Below, one piece after another: positions 8,116 to 16,546 of a stretch of DNA of 34,780 nucleotides. Position numbers and translations under genes: made by a program. The notes beneath the pieces are model-generated. The model saw only the letters and a program-made list of their open reading frames with translations. It made no database searches and was not told where the DNA came from. Position 1 is the first letter of the stretch. Every line of letters starts with the position of its first letter. Source of the DNA: a virus; IMG/VR virus record IMGVR_UViG_3300030389_002025, positions 1 to 34,780 of that record; one strand, 5' to 3'.

Positions 8116-10512
8116 TTATCCCCTAATTTTTGTATCCATCCATTTGCGTATGATTGCTTTGATGCGTGGCTTGTCGCTAATCCAGTTCGCGAAGCGTTCG
8201 CCAAATTTCAAGTATAAGTTGTAGAACCAATTCGGTGCTTCCGAAAGCATCCACTCGCGGAACTGCAACCATTGCGGATTCAAGGGTCCGTAGACTTCGC
8301 GAGCGACCCAGCAAAGAGGCGATTTTTGAGGAAACGCTCTATTAAGGGCAAAGGGAGTGGCGGCTCCTGCAATATCACCAACCATATTATACAATCCTTG
8401 CGTCCTCGCCGCATCCGCCGCAACGTTTGCGCCATACATAGTCGCTTCATTAGCGGCCATCTGTGAAATGAATCCAAGTCCTGCTTCGGGATTGAGATAT
8501 TGCGGACCACTTGACAATCCGTACTGGGCTTGTCCGAACACTTGTCCGGCTTGTCCCAAACTTCCACCACCCGCACGGTTGAGAAGAGCGGCAAATGGGT
8601 CCATCGTGGTACTCGCTTCCAAGCCAGCCAATCGTGTGGATGCGTCAATGAATCCCGCAGTCTGCGCCTGACGCAAACGCTCGGCATCCATATCCGCTCC
8701 GACTTGGCGAAGTTCCTGTTGCATACCTCTGCCCAAATCTCCACTTTGCAAGCCCGCTTCCTGTCCGAGTATTTGGCTTGCAAATGCGCGGTTTTGCATG
8801 CGGCGTTGATTATCCTCGGCAACGCGAGCTTGGGCCTCGGCAATCGCCTCGGACTGATCAAAGGTTCTACCCATCATGGTTGCCCTCGCCCTTGCGGCTT
8901 CGGCAATTTGTCGCTCTTCGCGCTCAGTCAATCCCTCATCTAGGGCCGAGCGGGCATCCCGAATGAGCCTTGCGCGGAGCGGATCGACCTGTATGGTTTC
9001 CCCTACTCTTGTAGCGCGTTCGGCATCCACGTCCGCTTGTGTCGCAATGTCATCAAATCGAGCCAATCCCGCATCAGTACCTAATGCCGTTGGAGCGTCA
9101 AAGACCGGATCTTGAAATCCCGCGCTTATCATATCGCCAACTTGTGTGGCAGTTCCTGCCTTTACGTCGTCCTGTGTAGCTGGTCGAGTAAGTCTGTCTT
9201 GTTGCGCTCTAAGCACTTCCCGCGCACCCGCAAGCGCTTCAGTCGTACCCGGACGAAACTCTGACATCACGTCTTGAAAACGACCTGACAAACGCTCGAC
9301 GTCCGCAAGATCGGCTTCGCGTTGGCGAGATAAGTTTGCCCGTTGTACGTCTTCGGCAAGAGCGGAAAGACCCAGAAAGTTTCCTTGCGCGTCAAATCCC
9401 GCTTGACGACCTGTATCAACGTTCGCAAATTCAGGAGCAGTCAAATTTCCAATTCCGAACTGCTCGCTTATCTTTTGCAAATCTCCTTCATTATCGTCCA
9501 AAAGCTTACGCCCAGCTTGTTGTTTGGTAAGTCCGTAAAACGGATTCGTAGGATCATTTTGCGCACCTTCGTACAACGCTGACAATTCAGGATTTTGCTC
9601 AACGAGTTGCGCACCACGCTCGTCCCTTGAGAGTCTGCGCGTCTCCATAATGTTACGCCTGTCGCCCAACAGATCGATCATGCCGTCACCTTCGCGGACT
9701 ACCTGACCTTCTTGAAGTAAGGCACGACCTTCCGAATCAAAACCTTCTTGACCCGCTTTGGTGGGGTCTGCGGGAATATTGGGGTTGGTGTACGTGAGTT
9801 TTACTTCCTCTTCTTCTTCTGGGTCTTGAACGCCTCTAGACAAGTCGGCGAAAACCTTATCAGGCAAAACATCCAATTTAGAGGGAAGGCCTTGTTTGTC
9901 CGGAATGCTATTATCTGCAAAATAATTAGCCTCTTCACCGTCTGGTATCCTATCGGGATTAGCTCCCGGCAAGAGTCTGCCATCTTTTGAGTATATCAAT
10001 TCCCTGTCGTGAGCAACACTCTCAACGAAAAGGTCGCCATATCCCTCTTCCTTTCCTTTGTCCGTGATATAGTAATAAGGCTGCCCAGCAATTTGACCTG
10101 GTCCTTGTTCCATGAGACCGTTGTCGAGTAAGTAATCAGTCGTATTTACAACCCCTCCGGTCATTGGATTGAATATATCGTTCCCGTATCGAATAAATTC
10201 ACCGCCTGGGCCTTTGACGCTATCTGTAGCTTGTTCTTCGGGTATTCCAAACCTACCGTCTTCATCCCTCACCACCCTTTGCTCAGTACCAAGCAAAGTC
10301 TGACGAAGGACATCGGTGTCAATCTGTGCGGTAGACCTACGAAGTGGAGCTTCGTAATCCTCAACTAATCTTTGCAAGCCACCTGGGAATTGACTGAAGT
10401 CTGCCTCTCCTACTTCTGTTCCTGTCAATAAGGCAACTTGTGCCTCCAACGCTTCACGCATCCCTTCACCGTATGACGGTGGGGTTGGTGCATTATAATC
10501 TCCGCCTCCCAT
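8116..10512 (-). CDS. Large virion protein with CWVAREVYG C-terminal module
   Basis: A 798-aa protein. The N-terminal third is Gly/Asp-rich and looks extended; residues about 350-620 are Ala/Arg/Glu/Gln helices (for example REERQIAEAARARATMMGRT-like stretches); then a Gly/Ala-rich region. The last ~70 residues form a distinct aromatic, basic module beginning CWVAREVYGPLNPQWLQFRE and ending in IRKWMD. I associate such short CWVAREVYG/CFIA-type ends with the C-termini of unrelated phage virion proteins, where they look like a detachable sorting or assembly tag; this is from memory and not established here. Position argues for an ejection or tail-core component. Confidence 0.55.
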   Translation of the reverse strand: MGGGDYNAPTPPSYGEGMREALEAQVALLTGTEVGEADFSQFPGGLQRLVEDYEAPLRRSTAQIDTDVLRQTLLGTEQRVVRDEDGRFGIPEEQATDSVKGPGGEFIRYGNDIFNPMTGGVVNTTDYLLDNGLMEQGPGQIAGQPYYYITDKGKEEGYGDLFVESVAHDRELIYSKDGRLLPGANPDRIPDGEEANYFADNSIPDKQGLPSKLDVLPDKVFADLSRGVQDPEEEEEVKLTYTNPNIPADPTKAGQEGFDSEGRALLQEGQVVREGDGMIDLLGDRRNIMETRRLSRDERGAQLVEQNPELSALYEGAQNDPTNPFYGLTKQQAGRKLLDDNEGDLQKISEQFGIGNLTAPEFANVDTGRQAGFDAQGNFLGLSALAEDVQRANLSRQREADLADVERLSGRFQDVMSEFRPGTTEALAGAREVLRAQQDRLTRPATQDDVKAGTATQVGDMISAGFQDPVFDAPTALGTDAGLARFDDIATQADVDAERATRVGETIQVDPLRARLIRDARSALDEGLTEREERQIAEAARARATMMGRTFDQSEAIAEAQARVAEDNQRRMQNRAFASQILGQEAGLQSGDLGRGMQQELRQVGADMDAERLRQAQTAGFIDASTRLAGLEASTTMDPFAALLNRAGGGSLGQAGQVFGQAQYGLSSGPQYLNPEAGLGFISQMAANEATMYGANVAADAARTQGLYNMVGDIAGAATPFALNRAFPQKSPLCWVAREVYGPLNPQWLQFREWMLSEAPNWFYNLYLKFGERFANWISDKPRIKAIIRKWMDTKIRG

Positions 10513-10514
10513 TT

Positions 10515-10856
10515 TTATTTCCTCCTTCTAAGAATAGTTTCTAAATCGTAAAATTTTACTGGTTTGTTTTTAAGACGTCTCATCCATCCGACCTTTTGCA
10601 AAGGAAACGGCATCAAATCGACCCAATCCATAATCCAATCGTCGCCAACCGCAGTATGAACATACCAAGCATTTGGCCCCGTTACGCCCCATTGGTCTGC
10701 TGGATGCGTGTCTAAGTCAGTCCTTACGGTCTTTGCTAAGATGAAAGATTCGGGAGTTTTATGAACATAGCCATAGCCCATGTAAGCGGATATGTCTTTG
10801 AACATATCAAGCCCACACTCCTTATAAAAGTTTTCGACTCTCATCAAAATATTCAT
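10515..10856 (-). CDS. Hypothetical protein of the tail region
   Basis: A 113-aa protein from the ATG at 10856; a longer version from 10892 exists, but 10856 forms an ATGA overlap with the stop of the upstream gene, the usual arrangement here. Tryptophan-rich centre (ADQWGVTGPNAWYVHTAVGD, then WIMDWVDLMPF) and a basic end (LETILRRRK). No signal peptide or membrane segment. The family is not recognised; its place between a tail-fibre-like protein and the large virion proteins suggests a structural or assembly role. Confidence 0.65.
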   Translation of the reverse strand: MNILMRVENFYKECGLDMFKDISAYMGYGYVHKTPESFILAKTVRTDLDTHPADQWGVTGPNAWYVHTAVGDDWIMDWVDLMPFPLQKVGWMRRLKNKPVKFYDLETILRRRK

Positions 10857-11299
10857 GTCGATATATTCGCCCCCAACGCGACGACTTTCCAATTCGAACC
10901 ATCACTCACCGCAACCGTTGCCGCGCCTGAGTTTCCATCCGTTACGAATATTATTTGTCCCGCAGGACTTGCGGATGGTACGCCAGCCACATTGTAAGTT
11001 TTCAGTGTAATCAGCGTATCACTCATCGTCCCTCCGGTTATTGCAACCGCGCCACTTCCTTGCGTGGCAATCGTGCCAAGGCCAAGGTTTGATCTTGCGG
11101 CGCTCGCGGAGGTTGCATTCGTACCGCCATCGGCAATTGCTATGGGCGAACTCAACCCGCTCACCGTTCCGCCCGAAATGGCAACGTTGCTCTCGTCTAT
11201 CGTAACGGTTGGTTCGCCAAGTTGATTGAGCGAGGCGGCCGTAACGTCAACGCCCGTAGCAAAGGTAAACCCTCTCGTAACTGACGCAGTAATTGCCAT
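10853..11299 (-). CDS. Short tail-fibre-like protein
   Basis: A 148-aa Gly/Ala/Ser/Thr-rich protein with almost no charged clusters. It has the repeat signature of phage tail fibres: ADGGTNATSASAARSNLGLG followed by TIATQGSGAVAITGGT. The end (VSDGSNWKVVALG) resembles the final strand of a trimeric fibre or head-binding fibre. It overlaps the upstream 546-aa tail gene by one base (shared A of TAATG). Likely a trimeric distal-tail or fibre part; no enzymatic or known receptor-binding domain is visible. Confidence 0.65.
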   Translation of the reverse strand: MAITASVTRGFTFATGVDVTAASLNQLGEPTVTIDESNVAISGGTVSGLSSPIAIADGGTNATSASAARSNLGLGTIATQGSGAVAITGGTMSDTLITLKTYNVAGVPSASPAGQIIFVTDGNSGAATVAVSDGSNWKVVALGANIST

Positions 11300-12939
11300 T
11301 AGGTAACCGTCCTCCTTGCGTTCAATCCATTGGCAATCGCTTCCAAGCTAATGTGTCTAAAGCTCGGTCTTCCCGCAGTCACGTCAATTTCGACGTTTGC
11401 GCCATAGCCCCGAACTCTACCAGTTCCAAACCTAAACAACGCTTCTTCGGTCCCCGAAGCGGTATGCGAAAATACCGTGCTTGTAGTATCGGGATCAATC
11501 GTATTTACCTTGATTGTAAAGGCATCGGATGCCACGGTATTCGCTCCGACCTGTCCACGCCTCCAACGTTTAACGTCTACGCTATTGAAAGTAAACGAAC
11601 GAGTCTTGAGTTTTCCCGCAATTGCAGTCGTTCCCGATTCCGAAGTCGATCCAATCTTGCGACCCGAATCATCGGCATTGTTTTCCTCCATCAGGTAGAA
11701 CCCTGTGTCATTACATGCAAAGAGTCTGCGCCTTGGTGGGTCTGAGCCATTGTCGTGCATACAAACCACCCAATCATCAACGTGAAAAGCCAAATCGCCA
11801 AACATTGCAGGATATGAATTTACGCTAGTCCATGTCGATGTGAGCAAGTCGAACTCAAAGATTTTATTTGGTACGGTCGAGCTTCCCGTCGGACAGGCCA
11901 AGATGTAACGATTGTCAAAAACCACTCCACAAGACTTATGCGCATGATCAAAGTTTACTTCATCAAACTGATCTTGTATCGGACGAGTCATCGGAATTGT
12001 TTCTCCGCTGATTTTCGAAATTGCCACTCCGAGACCTTTTGCTGGATCAGTTCCCGGCGACAATACGATTACTCCATTATCGCTGAGAAAGAAAGTCTGT
12101 GGTCCGCTTTGAGCAATACTCTTACGAGCTACGCATCCGTGCTGGCGGGTAATCTCGTAAGTGTTTGCCGCGGAGACGGTTGCAATGTTGTTGATCATAT
12201 GGATCGAGTTGCGCATGAACACGATCAACTGATCTTCCTGATATGGGAAGAATCCAACGAGTTTATCCGCGCTTCCCTTATTTATTCTAAACTGCGCATC
12301 TGCGGTCGTGTACTTGTCGGTATTGAGCAAGTTACTCATCAAGACCGTATAGTTCGAATCCGTAGGTTGTGGAATGATCAAACGATTTCTGTGAAAAACT
12401 CCGAAGTCCGTATTCGGACATTCTATGTTTCCTGCACCCGGACTTGAATTTTCTTTGACTGCAAAATCTGTTGGTGATGCAAAGTTTCCATCCCATTCCA
12501 AAGGTGATTTGTTTTTACCACGAAACAAAATTAATTTTTCCAATGACTGCACGAAGGATGCGCCATCCGCTTCTGCCACTACCTCGCTACCGGGATAATC
12601 AATTGCAATGCCCGAATTGTTGGCATCGTTCCAAATGATTGCTTTTGTCTTGGTCGCAACCACTACGAACTCCTCGCCGCTTGCAGGGTCCGAGAAGAGA
12701 GTCGATGCAAATACTCGCTCGTCTGACCCATTGTAACTAAGGGTCAAACCGCCAGCCAAGAAATCAATCCCTTTGCGAGTTTCCGCCAAGTCTCCGGTCA
12801 GTCTCATATTCTCGCTAGTCTCAACGAATCCACCCTCCAAGGACGTGTTCTCAAGGTAAGAATCAATACCGCGAAATCCACGATCCCCATCGACAAGCGT
12901 GGGATCGTCAAGCGGACCGGATGGAGAATAACGTGGCAT
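11299..12939 (-). CDS. Beta-rich tail protein, probable tail nozzle/hub
   Basis: A 546-aa protein with a regular pattern of short beta strands, aromatic residues and turns (for example QSLEKLILFRGKNKSPLEWD and LSDNGVIVLSPGTD), suggesting a beta-propeller-like body. The N-terminus (RGFRGIDSYLENTSLEGGFV) resembles the start of podovirus tail proteins that define attachment to the adaptor. The C-terminal ~100 residues form another beta domain. Gene order (adaptor, small membrane proteins, this gene, fibre, ejection proteins) fits a nozzle or tail-tube protein. Its ATG shares a base with the stop of the 50-aa membrane protein (TAATG). The exact tail role is inferred. Confidence 0.6.
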   Translation of the reverse strand: MPRYSPSGPLDDPTLVDGDRGFRGIDSYLENTSLEGGFVETSENMRLTGDLAETRKGIDFLAGGLTLSYNGSDERVFASTLFSDPASGEEFVVVATKTKAIIWNDANNSGIAIDYPGSEVVAEADGASFVQSLEKLILFRGKNKSPLEWDGNFASPTDFAVKENSSPGAGNIECPNTDFGVFHRNRLIIPQPTDSNYTVLMSNLLNTDKYTTADAQFRINKGSADKLVGFFPYQEDQLIVFMRNSIHMINNIATVSAANTYEITRQHGCVARKSIAQSGPQTFFLSDNGVIVLSPGTDPAKGLGVAISKISGETIPMTRPIQDQFDEVNFDHAHKSCGVVFDNRYILACPTGSSTVPNKIFEFDLLTSTWTSVNSYPAMFGDLAFHVDDWVVCMHDNGSDPPRRRLFACNDTGFYLMEENNADDSGRKIGSTSESGTTAIAGKLKTRSFTFNSVDVKRWRRGQVGANTVASDAFTIKVNTIDPDTTSTVFSHTASGTEEALFRFGTGRVRGYGANVEIDVTAGRPSFRHISLEAIANGLNARRTVT

Positions 12940-13091
12940 TACTTCTTCTTTTTAATTTCCTGATAAAGTTTCAGGCTCATATACGCCAAGGTTACCAAGC
13001 CGACCAAGATGCCAACGACCGAGTCAAATGCGGACAAGCCGAACGTTGCGAGCGTTCCGCTCATGCCTACGAATGAAACCCGATCAAACAT
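12939..13091 (-). CDS. 50-aa single-span membrane protein next to holin gene
   Basis: A 50-codon gene starting MFDRVSFVGMSGTLATFGLS, with a hydrophobic span around residues 23-40 (DSVVGILVGLVTLAYMSLKL) and a positively charged end (QEIKKKK). Both ends are tied to neighbours by TAATG overlaps: its ATG shares a base with the holin-like gene stop, and its TAA shares a base with the tail gene ATG. That makes it a real translated gene despite its size. The location beside the 3-TM holin suggests a lysis accessory (second holin or antiholin); a virion membrane peptide is the alternative. Confidence 0.7.
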   Translation of the reverse strand: MFDRVSFVGMSGTLATFGLSAFDSVVGILVGLVTLAYMSLKLYQEIKKKK

Positions 13092-13555
13092 TATCTTCTG
13101 CCTCCTGGTGTAAAATAAAATCCAATAATCAACGGCAACACGACTGTTGCTTCGAAGAGTGCAATATGTCCCGTTGTAACGACCAAAGGGGCTTGCTCTG
13201 CCGGAAAACTGATGAGTCCGAAAAGAAATTCTTTTTTTCCTTCACCTGTAATATTTGTGATGCTGACGAGTGGAACGCTTGGGAAGAGGGTAGTGATGCA
13301 GGTGATGAATGAGAGCGTGAACATGCCGATAAGAGCAAGCATGCGACGAGTAGCGCGAGTAAAAGCTCCGCCAGGCCCACTATTGAGTGTCGCCTGGAAT
13401 TTAAGAGCAAACTCATTGTTTCTACATTCTCTCGCCATTTCCATCTCATATTTCTGCTGACGAGCATCGGTAATCGCGCCAAACACGCCTTTAAGAATAC
13501 TCCCCATTGCGGCCGACCCCCCACCGGTAAGAAAGAGCGTAAGAAGTTCAAACAT
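13091..13555 (-). CDS. Holin-like protein (GTA-type three-transmembrane family)
   Basis: A 154-aa protein with a Gly-rich hydrophobic start (FELLTLFLTGGGSAAMGSIL), a charged helical middle (ARQQKYEMEMAREC and on), and two further hydrophobic spans at about residues 73-95 (LALIGMFTLSFITCITTLF) and 128-147 (HIALFEATVVLPLIIGFYF). This matches the three-TM holins named after gene transfer agents. Holins time host lysis by permeabilising the inner membrane. Small membrane and membrane-anchored coiled-coil genes surround it. No endolysin was recognised nearby or elsewhere. Confidence 0.65.
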   Translation of the reverse strand: MFELLTLFLTGGGSAAMGSILKGVFGAITDARQQKYEMEMARECRNNEFALKFQATLNSGPGGAFTRATRRMLALIGMFTLSFITCITTLFPSVPLVSITNITGEGKKEFLFGLISFPAEQAPLVVTTGHIALFEATVVLPLIIGFYFTPGGRR

Positions 13556-13556
13556 T

Positions 13557-13781
13557 TCATTTGTCCTCCAAGCGTTTGAATAAATTCTTTACGTCCTCGC
13601 GCCGATCCTCGGCAAGCTTGGTAAGATGGGCAAGGTCTTTTGATTGTCCCGCATTTGCAATCTCCAACTGGCGTAGTCGATCATTCATCTTCTCAAGCTC
13701 CCACTTGTTGCGCTTAATAAAGAATGCGAGGATGGAGAGGGCAACACCAACTCCTGCGAACATATAATGGGATATTTCCAT
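13557..13781 (-). CDS. Membrane-anchored coiled-coil protein
   Basis: A 74-aa protein with an N-terminal transmembrane helix (FAGVGVALSILAFFIKRNKW) followed by a coiled coil to the end (KMNDRLRQLEIANAGQSKDL and on). The ATG at 13781 is one base past the upstream stop and is preferred over a TTG at 13793. One anchor plus a soluble coiled coil recalls small phage envelope proteins such as haemolysin XhlA-type or i-spanin-like proteins. Next to a holin-like gene, a lysis role is plausible but unproven. Confidence 0.65.
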   Translation of the reverse strand: MEISHYMFAGVGVALSILAFFIKRNKWELEKMNDRLRQLEIANAGQSKDLAHLTKLAEDRREDVKNLFKRLEDK

Positions 13782-13782
13782 G

Positions 13783-14100
13783 TCATTGCCCAACGGGTCG
13801 ATACCTTATTTTATCCAGCAGTTCGTCATGCTTCCCCATTTGCTTCTCCAAAAAGGAAAGTCTCATGTTTTGCTCCGCGTCATCAGGCAAAGCCCCAAGT
13901 TCTCCCCTTGGCCATTTTACCCTAAACTCACTATTCATATCCACCTCATGATGAAGCCTGACGTTCTCATTTCGCAAGTCATCAATGTCGGATTTGATCG
14001 TGACGTAGGAGTATGTGGCTATTGCGACCGCGCCAATAGTCTTGGCCATAAAGGCAAGATTTGCCTTTATCTGTGTTCCTTCTCCTACTTCTGTGGCCAT
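13783..14100 (-). CDS. Small TM plus coiled-coil protein of marine-phage type
   Basis: A 105-aa protein from the ATG at 14100, which shares a base with the preceding TAA (TAATG); an ATG at 14121 would overlap more. It opens MATEVGEGTQIKANLAFMAK, then a hydrophobic stretch (TIGAVAIATYSYVTI) and a helical, charged remainder. I recall very similar openings in marine phages, where function is unassigned. The location between the 75-aa and 74-aa proteins suggests a common lysis or virion-membrane module. Confidence 0.65.
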   Translation of the reverse strand: MATEVGEGTQIKANLAFMAKTIGAVAIATYSYVTIKSDIDDLRNENVRLHHEVDMNSEFRVKWPRGELGALPDDAEQNMRLSFLEKQMGKHDELLDKIRYRPVGQ

Positions 14101-14327
14101 TACTGCGTTGCTACCGTCCAATCATCACCTGACAGGATTGTGAGAATTTGTGAGTGTGTGTAAGTGTCTTTTCCGTAAAGGAATCTAGGCTTTGCGCCCT
14201 CGTACTTGACAAAGGTTTGAGTCTCTTCGTTGTTGTATCGAAGAGTTTCGGCGCTAGTTTCAAACACTTGATCAAAGTCAACGCTTGCAACGTCTTCCGC
14301 ACCAATAATACAATATGTTCTACTCAT
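14100..14327 (-). CDS. 75-aa conserved phage protein of unknown function
   Basis: The start MSRTYCIIGAEDVASVDFDQ and the following TSAETLRYNNEETQTFVKYE are typical of a small protein I recall from marine phage structural clusters; no function is known to me. Soluble, slightly acidic, no membrane span. It is joined to the LamG protein upstream by an ATGA overlap and to the next gene by TAATG. Likely a minor virion or tail-assembly component. Confidence 0.7.
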   Translation of the reverse strand: MSRTYCIIGAEDVASVDFDQVFETSAETLRYNNEETQTFVKYEGAKPRFLYGKDTYTHSQILTILSGDDWTVATQ

Positions 14328-15100
14328 GAGGGTACGCTTGAATTAAATGAGGCTCCGTTTGTCAAAGTGCCATTGTTGCCACCACTCCCCTGATCAGTAA
14401 CCGTGCTTCCCGTGCCACCATCATTGTCACCCATGCGCCACCATCCGTTTGGATTCAAGTCAGTCAAATCGGAGGGTACTCCCGAATTGTACAAAGCGGC
14501 GGTAGCGCTCGCTGAAAGCGGAGTTGACCAAATGGCAACCTCGTCAATTAATCCGTCAAATGCTCGGTCACTTCCATTTCTAATTCCAACGTCAAAGCTT
14601 GAAATTGGTATTTTTGCTTTGGATTGATTGCCAACTACTTGACCGTCGTCGTTTTTGACCTGATTGCCATCAAGGTAAATTTCGTAATCTGATCCGGACC
14701 ATCGTACGGCAAGATGATGCCAATCGGTATTAATTGACCCTGAGCTTGAAGAGTAGGCATAAGCCCAATCGCCCGTGTACAAAGTTATTAATTCATTTGT
14801 GACTGCACCTGTGACGTTACCTCCCGTTTGAATACTTCCAAAAGCGCCAAATGTACTGACTCCCGTGAATCCGACCAATGCTTTTGTTAAACTTGATTTA
14901 GTAATTGTTGCATCCGATTTGAACCAAAGGCTCAAGCAACCCAAATCGTAGCTTGAGTTCATCAAAACGTGATCATTTGTACCGTCTAGTGAAACGCTGA
15001 ATAAATTTGATAAGGCTCCACCACCTGCCGCTCGACCACTGGACGTAGCCGACTTTCCGCCTCCGAGTCCGAGGCCAAGCGATATGACGGAATTAGACAT
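14324..15100 (-). CDS. LamG/concanavalin-like lectin domain virion protein
   Basis: A 258-aa protein from the ATG at 15100, overlapping the upstream stop by 8 bp; another ATG lies at 15109. After a Gly/Ser-rich N-terminus, residues about 35-250 show a LamG/ConA jelly-roll: SVSLDGTNDHVLM, SLWFKSD, NTDWHHLAVRWSGSDYEIYL, DGNQVKNDD, then FDGLIDEVAIWSTPLSA and GWWRMGDNDGG. Such domains bind glycans and occur on phage tails and capsids as receptor- or surface-binding decoration. Its place in the adaptor/tail block suggests a virion-exposed adhesin. Which particle part carries it is unknown. Confidence 0.75.
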   Translation of the reverse strand: MSNSVISLGLGLGGGKSATSSGRAAGGGALSNLFSVSLDGTNDHVLMNSSYDLGCLSLWFKSDATITKSSLTKALVGFTGVSTFGAFGSIQTGGNVTGAVTNELITLYTGDWAYAYSSSSGSINTDWHHLAVRWSGSDYEIYLDGNQVKNDDGQVVGNQSKAKIPISSFDVGIRNGSDRAFDGLIDEVAIWSTPLSASATAALYNSGVPSDLTDLNPNGWWRMGDNDGGTGSTVTDQGSGGNNGTLTNGASFNSSVPS

Positions 15101-15347
15101 TATATGCAATCACCGCACCACTCGTAAGCGTGACGCTCGTAAATCTTCCGTACAGTACGGTTCCCGCAGAAAGTGTCGTTGCGTCTTGTCCGGTACAGAT
15201 GTCAGCTAAATTCGTAATGTTCGAAGATTGCGCGGCAAGCACCGTATCCTCGGTCGCTTGTACCGCAAAAAAGTCTCCCGTGTGAGCGGCAGTATCGTTG
15301 ATATACTCTCCGCCGTTAAGTCCTAAACCTCTATATTCTGATGCCAT
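15093..15347 (-). CDS. 84-aa small virion-like protein
   Basis: A low-charge, Thr/Ala/Gly-rich protein (ASEYRGLGLNGGEYINDTAA and later GTVLYGRFTSVTLTSGAVIA), with the strand-turn look of small capsid or head-fibre proteins. It starts 4 bp after the adaptor-like gene and overlaps the LamG gene by 8 bp, so the lectin and this protein may work together. Family not identified; virion role inferred from context. Confidence 0.6.
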   Translation of the reverse strand: MASEYRGLGLNGGEYINDTAAHTGDFFAVQATEDTVLAAQSSNITNLADICTGQDATTLSAGTVLYGRFTSVTLTSGAVIAYNV

Positions 15348-15351
15348 GATA

Positions 15352-16188
15352 TTATATTCCTGTGGGTGATGTGGTTCCGTAAGTTATAAATTGTAATTTG
15401 CTCGACTGCATTTGTTGCCTCTCAAGCTTGTCAAGTTCTTGGATAATAACCGATTCCGCTTGGGCTTGTATCGGACCCGCTTTTTCAAACTGTCCGTCTG
15501 CCAATAAATAATCGGCAAAAGCTCCTAAAATTGCATATTCCGCCAAGAAGTATGGATAATCATCGCCAGCGGAATATCCCGTGAACGGCGCTCGGTACAA
15601 TACGTAAACCGGAGAAGTACTTGAATGATTGACCAAGACCGCTTGTCCAAAGTCGGAAGTTGACGTGGAAGAGTGTTCGATGCGAAAAGCCAAGTCCTGA
15701 CAACTTCCGGTTTCATATGGATCATGCTCGGTGACTCGCAAAATTTCTCCAATCGTATTTCCAAACTCCAAGACTGCAATGATTGTAGCCTCTGCGGTTG
15801 CGCCCGAACCCGAACCCCCGCTTATGGTCACCGAAGGGGCAGAGGTATATCCCGTGCCAGGATTGGTGACTGCGGCTCCGTTGACCTCATTGTCCGAGTT
15901 TTTGGTAAGTGTGGCGGCGGCGCTCGCTCCTCCACCGCCCGAAAATCCTGCGGTTGGAGTCCCGGTATATCCACTCCCTCCGTTTGTAATGTTTACGTTC
16001 CTGACTTGTATATCGGGAATCTTTTGTTCCAAGCGAATGGCATCAGGCCATCTTGCTCGTTCCCATCCCAATCGTCCATATCGATTGAAGCTACGAATGG
16101 CGGCATTTTGCTCGGATGTCAAGAATGCGTCGATCCCGATCATTTGGGTAAGATCGGTGAGCATATCGTTGACGGATACTGTCCTCAT
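15352..16188 (-). CDS. Head-tail adaptor-like protein with glycine-rich repeat insert
   Basis: A 278-aa protein. Residues 1-55 (MLTDLTQMIGIDAFLTSEQN and on to GWERARWPDAI) and the C-terminal ~70 residues (FLAEYAILGAFADYLLADGQ) have the helical pattern of podovirus adaptor or tail-tubular-A type proteins that bind under the portal. Between them, residues about 66-135 hold two copies of a Gly-rich beta repeat (NGGSGYTGTPTAGFSGGGG and NPGTGYTSAPSVTISGGSG), an unusual insert. ATGA overlap with the upstream 115-aa gene. Adaptor is the best fit; a capsid spike or decoration protein is the alternative. Confidence 0.55.
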   Translation of the reverse strand: MRTVSVNDMLTDLTQMIGIDAFLTSEQNAAIRSFNRYGRLGWERARWPDAIRLEQKIPDIQVRNVNITNGGSGYTGTPTAGFSGGGGASAAATLTKNSDNEVNGAAVTNPGTGYTSAPSVTISGGSGSGATAEATIIAVLEFGNTIGEILRVTEHDPYETGSCQDLAFRIEHSSTSTSDFGQAVLVNHSSTSPVYVLYRAPFTGYSAGDDYPYFLAEYAILGAFADYLLADGQFEKAGPIQAQAESVIIQELDKLERQQMQSSKLQFITYGTTSPTGI

Positions 16189-16532
16189 GCGGTCTTAAAA
16201 CTTGGTCCGCTAAAACTCTGTTTTTCCATCGACTTCGCTTTGAAGCTTGGATTGTCTCTTAGGAATTCGTTTACGAAGCTTTTGTCCCCCCAACATCCAC
16301 GCTCCGCTTGATGCCAGCGAAAATATTCGCGGGCTGGAATCGTACCTTTGAGTTGTCCGAGTCCGTCAGTCTTTGCAGACCCCATCTCTGCGTTTTCCTT
16401 GCGAGCCATTAGTTCGCGCATCGAAGCCTCGTGTTGTTCAAGATCAACTTCGTAACGCAAATAACGATCCAAGTTTTTCATAAACTGTGAACCGTTTCCG
16501 TCTTTCCACTTGGGTAAGAATATATCCGCCAT
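16185..16532 (-). CDS. Hypothetical protein between head and adaptor genes
   Basis: A 115-aa soluble, charged protein (ADIFLPKWKDGNGSQFMKNL at the start; GTIPAREYFRWHQAERGCWG in the middle). No domain is recognised. It follows the hairpin downstream of the decoration gene and overlaps the adaptor-like gene by ATGA, so it probably belongs to head completion or tail joining. Confidence 0.6.
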   Translation of the reverse strand: MADIFLPKWKDGNGSQFMKNLDRYLRYEVDLEQHEASMRELMARKENAEMGSAKTDGLGQLKGTIPAREYFRWHQAERGCWGDKSFVNEFLRDNPSFKAKSMEKQSFSGPSFKTA

Positions 16533-16546
16533 GTTATTGTGTGGTT

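Noticed and set aside
13129-13560. 143-aa minus ORF in another frame of the holin gene
   Set aside because: The other frame shows three membrane spans and TAATG junctions at its end; this one does not fit the neighbours.
15673-16311. Plus-strand 212-aa ORF across the adaptor-like gene
   Set aside because: Runs antisense across two overlapping minus genes and their ATGA junction; composition is unlike a real protein.
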